Source: Deferribacteres bacterium
GTDB lineage: Bacteria > Nitrospirota > Thermodesulfovibrionia > UBA6902
Direction of reading: 5' to 3'
Length of the DNA stretch: 11,521 nucleotides
Assembly (NCBI GenBank): GCA_013152795.1
Contig: JAADFS010000318.1
Span: forward strand, 1-11,521
Under the pieces are notes generated by a model. It was not told the DNA's origin. It searched no databases and worked only from the letters and a program-made list of their open reading frames with translations. Made by a program: the position numbers and the translations under genes. Below are positions 1 through 3,598 of this stretch, one piece after another; within the stretch, counting starts at the first letter, position 1, and every line of letters starts with the position of its first letter.

Positions 1-62
1 CAAGAAATGAGTATAGCCTTTTTCTCTGTTATTTTTGACTTAACCCCTCTCTAATATAGCAA

Positions 63-125
63 GCTCCCGCCAAGGGAGGGGGGACTTGTTTTATTCTGCA
101 CCCTGACAACTGCACCCTGCACCCT
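63..125 (-). repeat. Intergenic repeat module A, inverted copy
   Basis: Read on the minus strand, this stretch contains the repeated GGGTGCAG units followed by ACAAGTCCCCCCTCCC, the same order as in the copies at 3342-3420, 7431-7490 and 11277-11333. Here only a short hairpin remains (CTCCC at 64-68 with GGGAG at 74-78) and the second G-rich arm is degraded. It lies in the opposite orientation to the adjacent module B copy, so the two modules can be arranged independently. Bases 1-62 hold no recognisable gene; they look like a decayed extension of the same repeat. Confidence 0.7.
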
Positions 126-148
126 ATTCTGTTAAAATCCCATCGCTT

Positions 149-205
149 TAAAAGCTTTTCCGGCAGACTCCTCTGCCCCGCAGGTGGTATTTTATGGCAC
201 TGTAA
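149..205 (+). repeat. Intergenic repeat module B (GGCAGA/TCTGCC hairpin variant)
   Basis: The sequence runs AAAGCTTTTCCGGCAG, then a hairpin (GGCAGA 162-167, loop CTCC, TCTGCC 172-177), and ends in TTTATGGCACTGTAA. It matches module B at 3450-3508 and 11360-11419. In those copies the stem is GGCAGG/CCTGCC. Here both partners have changed (G to A and C to T), so pairing is kept. That is direct evidence that the hairpin, not just the sequence, is maintained. Confidence 0.75.
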
Positions 206-238
206 GGATGAAAGTCCGCGGGACGGAGAGAAAAACAC

Positions 239-267
239 TTGACATCCGGACTGTTTTAGAATATTCT
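239..267 (+). promoter_or_regulatory. Sigma70-like promoter of the arsR-family gene
   Basis: A perfect -35 hexamer TTGACA (239-244) is followed by a 17-base spacer and TATTCT (262-267) as the -10. Transcription would begin near 273-275, only about 6-8 bases before the ATG at 281. No Shine-Dalgarno sequence is visible in that gap, so the mRNA would be almost leaderless. Confidence 0.75.
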
Positions 268-270
268 AAA
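255..270. promoter_or_regulatory. Palindromic operator overlapping the -10 box
   Basis: TTTAGAATATTCTAAA is a perfect 16-base palindrome covering the whole -10 hexamer of the promoter at 239-267. ArsR/SmtB repressors bind such AT-rich inverted repeats and usually repress their own gene. The position, directly in front of an ArsR-family gene, makes this its likely autoregulatory operator. Whether further copies regulate the downstream genes is unknown; I see no second copy in the window. Confidence 0.75.
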
Positions 271-280
271 CTTATAAACT

Positions 281-610
281 ATGAATAAGAAGATATATGA
301 GATCCAGGCGGAGATATGCAAGACCCTGGGGAATGCAAAAAGACTTGAGATACTGCATGCACTGAAGGACGGTGAGCTGACGGTCAGCGAGCTTGTCGAG
401 ATACTGGGCATATCTGCTGCGAATGTCTCGCAGCACCTTGCGGTCATGAGGCAGAAGGGCATACTCGCAAAAAGAAGAGAGGGGGTCAACATCTATTACA
501 GGGTATCAAACGCAAAGGTGACCCAGGCGTGCAACCTCATGAAAGAGGTGCTCATAGAACAGCTCGAAGAGGGCCAGAGGATAGTAAAGAGGATGGAGAA
601 GGTGGGATAA
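281..610 (+). CDS. ArsR/SmtB-family winged-helix transcriptional repressor
   Basis: This 109-residue protein has the size and layout of an ArsR-family repressor. The N-terminal helix contains LGNAKRLEILHAL, typical of the family's dimer/wing region. It is followed by the helix-turn-helix around residues 34-62 (LTVSELVEILGISAANVSQHLAVMRQ, split here for description only) and a beta-wing (KRREGVNIYYRV, about residues 66-77). The classical metal site ELCVCDL is absent: the matching stretch reads ELVEILG, with no Cys. The only Cys visible are one near residue 13 and one near residue 83, so the signal may be a sulfur or redox species rather than arsenic or zinc; this is inference. The start is fixed by the palindrome and promoter just upstream. 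It is the first gene of a co-directional cluster that handles sulfur compounds, so it may control the cluster as well as itself. Confidence 0.88.
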   Translation: MNKKIYEIQAEICKTLGNAKRLEILHALKDGELTVSELVEILGISAANVSQHLAVMRQKGILAKRREGVNIYYRVSNAKVTQACNLMKEVLIEQLEEGQRIVKRMEKVG

Positions 611-759
611 TAAACCCCGCCGGGGCAGTGGTGTCATTAAGCAGTGCGTTTAAATGCATGTGGATGACACCGGTTTCTACCGGCAGGGTAAATTTTTTCC
701 CTCAGAGTTGCAAGGTTTCGCATATAATAAAATTATAAACTGGCATATTTCTAATAATC

Positions 760-1134
760 ATGAAGAGACATATCCTGAAACTCACAGCCCTGATGATAGT
801 GGTTTTTCTCCTGTCAGTCACTGCAGGGGCTGAGACGGGATGGGCGGCCGGCAAGGAGGTGCTCCTCAGGGGGCAACTGGTGAGCGAGAAGTGCATGGCC
901 GACGGCAGGCTTACGGACTGCTCTCTCGAGGACTCCGGCGACAGCCCGTGGGTTATCTTCACCACTGACAAAAAGCTCTACAAGGTGGAGCTCAACAGGG
1001 CGCCCCAGTGGAAGCTGGACAGTGGATTCGGCAAACAGGTTGTGCTCAAGGGAATACTGAAAGGTAATAAGATACTGGTCAATGATGCCGCGGCCCTGGA
1101 GGGAGCAAAGAAGATGTCCAAGTCGTGTTTATAA
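760..1134 (+). CDS. Small exported protein, possible OB-fold, unknown function
   Basis: The 124-residue product begins with a clear signal peptide (basic MKRHILK, hydrophobic core to about residue 22, then AGAETGWAAG as probable cleavage region). The mature part, about 95 residues, is rich in beta-strand patterns: LLRGQLVSEKC, SPWVIFTTDKKLYKVEL, KQVVLKGILKGNKILV. The VxxKGxL-type ending recalls small periplasmic OB-fold proteins, but I cannot assign it to a named family with confidence. Three Cys are present: two nine residues apart (KC and DC, in the first strand-loop) and one next to the C-terminus (SCL), which could form a disulfide or bind a ligand. No good Shine-Dalgarno precedes the ATG. 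A TATAAT at 723-728 may be a -10 box, but no -35 is at the right distance. It lies between the repressor and the exported rhodanese. Confidence 0.75.
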   Translation: MKRHILKLTALMIVVFLLSVTAGAETGWAAGKEVLLRGQLVSEKCMADGRLTDCSLEDSGDSPWVIFTTDKKLYKVELNRAPQWKLDSGFGKQVVLKGILKGNKILVNDAAALEGAKKMSKSCL

Positions 1135-1136
1135 GG

Positions 1137-1193
1137 GTGCAAGGTTAATTTTGTTAATTATTAATTGTTCATTATTCATTGTTAATTGTAAAA
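1137..1193 (+). repeat. AT-rich simple-repeat spacer before the rhodanese gene
   Basis: This spacer is almost pure A/T with scattered TTAATTG, TTCATTA and TTCATTG units; TTAATTG occurs at 1161-1167 and again at 1182-1188. It starts with AGGGTGCAAGG, a remnant of the GGGTGCAG units of repeat module A. It occupies the whole ribosome-binding region of the next gene, and no Shine-Dalgarno can be seen in it. Confidence 0.6.
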
Positions 1194-2180
1194 ATGGGTC
1201 TCCTGAAAAAAAAGGCGGTCACAGCATTTGTCATCATCATTCTTGCTCTCTCTGTCCCTGCGCTTCAGGGATGCAAGAGCAGGAAGGATGAAAAAAAATC
1301 TTCAACCGCCGCTGAAACGACACGGGATTTTCTGGTCTCGACAGAGGAGCTTGCGGCCCTCTTAAAGCGGCCGGATGTGGTCATAGTTGACGCACGGCCC
1401 GCGGAAGACTACAGGAAGCTGCACATCCCGGGCGCTGTGAATATTTCCAAGGACATGGTCCGTAATCCTGACAACCTGCAGGAGATACTTGATTACAAGA
1501 GGGAGCACGGCTTCGCCGTCCCCCCCGAGACTGCCGAGAGGATATTCGGCGGGGCGGGCATCGGCGCGGGTACGAGGGTGATTGTCTATGACAGCGTTGA
1601 GTTCCCGCATGCCAGCATCATATGGGCCATGCTGAAATACTTCGGGCATGACAATGTGCAGGTACTGAAGGGCGGTTTCGAGAAGTGGGCGTCGGAGGGA
1701 AGGCCGCTGACTGCCAGGCCGCCCGTGGTACGGAAAAAGACATTCAGGGCCTCCCCCAGGCCTGAGATGGTGGCAACACGCAAGTGGCTGTTTGACAACA
1801 GGGAAAAACTTATCATCCTTGACATGAGGAGCTTTGAGGAGTACCTGGGCATAAATCCCGCGGGCAATCCCAGAGGGGGGCATATTCCCGGCGCGGTCAG
1901 CCTACAGTGGAGTTCACTGGCCGGTGACGACACGGTGAGGGACCCTGAGGAGATACGCGGGATACTTGAGGAGGCGGGTGTCACCCCGGATAAAGAGATA
2001 GTGACCTACTGCAACATAGGCATAGGGAGGTCAACCTACGGGCTCATGGTGCTGAAGATGCTCGGGTATGATAATGTCCGTGTCTACGGCGGGTCATTTG
2101 AAGACTGGTCAGCGGATACCGGCCTTGCAGTGGAGACAACGAAAAAAGGGTCGGTTGAGGACTGGGAGGCTGAGGAATAG
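1194..2180 (+). CDS. Exported lipoprotein with tandem rhodanese domains (sulfurtransferase)
   Basis: The product has about 328 residues. I prefer the ATG at 1194 over the TTG at 1179, because the ATG gives a compact lipoprotein signal peptide: MGLLKKK, a hydrophobic core, then ALQGC, with the lipid-carrying Cys near residue 27. Two rhodanese domains follow. The first (about residues 45-175) has VDARPAEDY and HIPGAVNI, but its active-site loop reads YDSVEFPHAS with no Cys, so it is structural only. The second (about 190-315) has LDMRSFEEY, GGHIPGAV and the active loop TYCNIGIGRS, with catalytic Cys273. This is the usual arrangement of thiosulfate or mercaptopyruvate sulfurtransferases, which move a sulfane sulfur to a thiophilic acceptor. 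The lipid anchor places it outside the cytoplasmic membrane. The next gene encodes a sulfur-compound transporter, which supports a role in supplying or removing sulfane sulfur at the membrane. Confidence 0.9.
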   Translation: MGLLKKKAVTAFVIIILALSVPALQGCKSRKDEKKSSTAAETTRDFLVSTEELAALLKRPDVVIVDARPAEDYRKLHIPGAVNISKDMVRNPDNLQEILDYKREHGFAVPPETAERIFGGAGIGAGTRVIVYDSVEFPHASIIWAMLKYFGHDNVQVLKGGFEKWASEGRPLTARPPVVRKKTFRASPRPEMVATRKWLFDNREKLIILDMRSFEEYLGINPAGNPRGGHIPGAVSLQWSSLAGDDTVRDPEEIRGILEEAGVTPDKEIVTYCNIGIGRSTYGLMVLKMLGYDNVRVYGGSFEDWSADTGLAVETTKKGSVEDWEAEE

Positions 2181-2190
2181 ACGCGAGAAA

Positions 2191-2236
2191 GCATAAACCG
2201 GCAGGGGAGCCTGCCGTAACACCTTTATAAAGGGAG
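2191..2236 (-). repeat. Degenerate module B repeat fragment with hairpin
   Basis: GGCAGG (2200-2205), loop GGAG, CCTGCC (2210-2215) forms a perfect 6-bp hairpin. On the minus strand the region reads ACGGCAGGCTCCCCTGCC then GGTTTATGC, resembling module B (CCGGCAGG, loop, CCTGCC, ... TTTATGCC). No T-run follows in either direction, so it is a poor terminator candidate. It occupies the 61-base gap between the rhodanese and transporter genes. Confidence 0.5.
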
Positions 2237-2241
2237 GGAAA

Positions 2242-3333
2242 ATGTGGATTGGTTTTTTGATAGGTGCGGCATTCGGATTCGCCCTGCATAGGGGCGGACT
2301 GGTCAGGTACTCGAGGGTGATGGGGACCCTTCTGCTGAGGGACCTGAAGCCCATGAATTTCATGTTTTCAGGGCTTGCCGTCGCGGCCCTGCTCTATGGT
2401 ATCAGCGACCTGTTGCAGTTCGGCGTGGTGCCGAAGATCAACGGGTACTTCGGAATCGGGCATCTCGTGGGCGGCGTGACCTTCGGAGTGGGCATGGCCC
2501 TGGCCGGGCTCTGACCCGGGACATGCGCTGCCAGGTCAGGCAGCGGAAAGCTTTTAATACTCGCGGCAGTGTTAGGGCTTCTTACAGGCGTCTATGTCTA
2601 CGATGTGTTCTTCCCTGTGCTCAGTGAACTCGGCGGTGAACAGCGGTTTATCACCCTGCCCATGGTGCTGAATATCAGGTACGGCTATCTTGCCATCGCC
2701 CTGGGCGTAATGTTCCTCGGCCTGAGCTTTTTCCTCCACCGCATAGACCCTGCCAGAAAGTTCGACAGCGAGCAGGAAAAACTTCCCGTGATAAAGAGGG
2801 AATGGGGCTGGCTGCCGACGGGCATTATTGCGGGGCTGATGATATTCATAACAACGGCACAGGGACAGTACCTTTCGTTTTCCGGAAGCTTCCTGGCCTT
2901 GGGCGCGCACATCGCCTCGTTTTTTAACTGGACGATGCAGAGCGTTCCGGGTGTGAGCGATAACACGGCCTGGCGCGCCATGCTCATCCTGGGTGTCTTC
3001 CCCGGCGCATTTGTAAGCAGCCTGCTCGCACATACGATAAAACAGGAAAAGGTCACACCCCTGTTCAGGGCGGCATTCGGAGAGAGGTTCATCCTGCGTC
3101 TTGCCACCATCTTTATCGGCTCGGTGCTCATGATCGTAGGGGCGCTTACAGGCGGCGGGTGCACCACGGGCGCATTCATGTCCGGCTGGCCCACGCTGTC
3201 CATAGGAAGCTTTGCCATGGGCATGACCTTTTTCGGCTCAGCCATGTTAACGGCCCACATCCTCTATTTCAGGAGATACAGGCTGGTGCTGGAGGTAAAG
3301 GAAAAGGAAAGGCTGAATCTGGCAAATGATTAA
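2242..3333 (+). CDS. YeeE/YedE-family sulfur-compound transporter, predicted selenoprotein (Sec91)
   Basis: Read through the in-frame TGA at 2512-2514, this is one 363-residue membrane protein of the Sulf_transp (YeeE/YedE) family. The best-studied members import thiosulfate using conserved Cys residues in loops folded into the membrane centre; others are linked to selenium metabolism. The two halves are pseudo-repeats. The first has IGFLIGAAFGFALHRGG and GHLVGG..FGVGMALAGL followed by U91-P-G-T-C95. The second has LTGGGC307TTG, the matching C-terminal loop. Family members have Cys in the position of U91 (AG-aromatic/Leu-CPGT). The Cys found in some members in the first N-terminal loop is absent here (RGGLVRYS). 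A good Shine-Dalgarno (GGGAGGG, 2232-2238) precedes the ATG. The part after the TGA has no start signal of its own; its first GTG (2569) lacks a Shine-Dalgarno. The alternatives are a pseudogene or a base-call error, but no other lesion is present and a SECIS-like hairpin follows. Confidence 0.88.
2512..2514 (+). other. In-frame UGA predicted to encode selenocysteine (residue 91)
   Basis: This TGA is codon 91 of the transporter. The codons on both sides read Ala-Gly-Leu-(TGA)-Pro-Gly-Thr, so the TGA stands in place of the invariant Cys of the family's central-loop motif. A Cys codon (TGC or TGT) differs from TGA by one base. Such Sec/Cys pairs at a functional thiol are the standard signature used to recognise selenoproteins. 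Confidence 0.82.
2526..2545 (+). promoter_or_regulatory. Bacterial SECIS element (SelB-binding hairpin)
   Basis: CGCTGCC (2526-2532) and GGCAGCG (2539-2545) form a perfect 7-bp stem around the 6-base loop AGGTCA (2533-2538). The stem begins 11 bases after the UGA and the loop 18 bases after it, within the spacing known for bacterial SECIS elements. The loop carries GGU, contacted by SelB in E. coli; the fdhF loop is AGGUCU. Unlike fdhF, no bulged U is visible in the stem. The hairpin lies inside the coding region and encodes Ala-Ala-Arg-Ser-Gly-Ser, a stretch that need not be conserved in the protein. Confidence 0.82.
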
Positions 3334-3341
3334 ACAGAAAA

Positions 3342-3508
3342 CAGGGTGCAGGGTGCAGTTGTCAGGGTGCAGAAAGAAACAAGTCCCCCCTCCCGTTGGG
3401 AGGGGGTTAGGGGGAGGGGGCTTAGCTGTTACCCCTGAAGGTATCGCAGATAAAGCTTTTCCGGCAGGCTCTCCTGCCCGCAGGCGATATTTTTATGCCA
3501 CTGGAAAG
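3342..3508 (+). repeat. Complete intergenic repeat, modules A + B
   Basis: Module A has three GGGTGCAG units (3343-3372), ACAAGT, then a C-rich arm CCCCCTCCC (3386-3394), GTT, and GGGAGGGGG (3398-3406). These form a perfect 9-bp hairpin, followed by a second G-rich arm (3410-3420). Module B begins near 3421 and contains AAAGCTTTTCC, a hairpin GGCAGG (3463-3468) / CCTGCC (3473-3478), and a tail GGCGATATTTTTATGCCACTG (two parts: GGCGATA and TTTTTATGCCACTG). By eye it differs from the copy at 11277-11419 at only about nine or ten positions out of about 135. An open frame passes through it, but that frame is just the repeat translated and is not a gene. Confidence 0.88.
3398..3420 (+). other. Potential G-quadruplex competing with a hairpin
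   Basis: Four G-runs of at least three (GGG, GGGGG, GGGGG, GGGGG) are separated by A, TTA and A, a textbook G-quadruplex pattern with very short loops. The upstream C-rich arm (3386-3394) can instead pair with the first two runs, so hairpin and quadruplex are mutually exclusive. The same arrangement recurs at 11299-11333. Confidence 0.6.
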
Positions 3509-3525
3509 TTTAAGCAGGCGGCAGG

Positions 3526-3570
3526 GTTGCGGCAGGGTTAACCCGCAACTCGTAACCCGCAACCCGCAAC
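3526..3570 (+). repeat. CCCGCAAC / GTTGCGG short repeats with inverted repeat
   Basis: GTTGCGG (3526-3532) pairs perfectly with CCGCAAC (3543-3549). GGGTTAACCC (3535-3544) is itself a palindrome. Two further CCCGCAAC copies follow up to 3570. GTTGCGGGTTGCGGGG recurs at 7386-7400, so this is another dispersed intergenic unit. It lies directly upstream of the molybdoenzyme gene and might serve as its regulatory region, but I see no convincing promoter here. Confidence 0.55.
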
Positions 3571-3598
3571 GTTTTTTAAAAAAGAGGTATCTTGACTG

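Noticed and set aside
615..698. Terminator after the arsR gene (CCCC/GGGG at 615-625, or CCGG pair before a T-run at 692-698)
   Set aside because: The stems are only four pairs and the T-run does not directly follow the stem. This is too weak to call.
708..739. Promoter for the small exported protein (TTGCAA with TATAAT or TATAAA)
   Set aside because: The spacers are 9 and 20 bases, neither suitable. Only a possible -10 box is noted in the gene entry.
1179..1193. TTG start for the rhodanese gene
   Set aside because: It lies within the AT-rich repeat and would add five residues before a signal peptide that is already complete from the ATG at 1194.
2569..3333. A separate 254-codon gene starting with GTG
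   Set aside because: It is in the same frame as 2242-2514, has no ribosome site, and begins in the middle of a transmembrane region. It is the read-through part of the transporter.
3342..3372. GGGTGCAG direct repeats as a CRISPR or iteron array
   Set aside because: The units are short, directly adjacent, without unique spacers, and recur in every copy of the intergenic repeat.
3326..3541. A 71-codon open frame after the transporter
   Set aside because: It is the translated intergenic repeat. The same peptide pattern (GCRVQLSGCR, QVPPP) appears in the reverse frame at 29-238, which shows it is repeat sequence, not protein.
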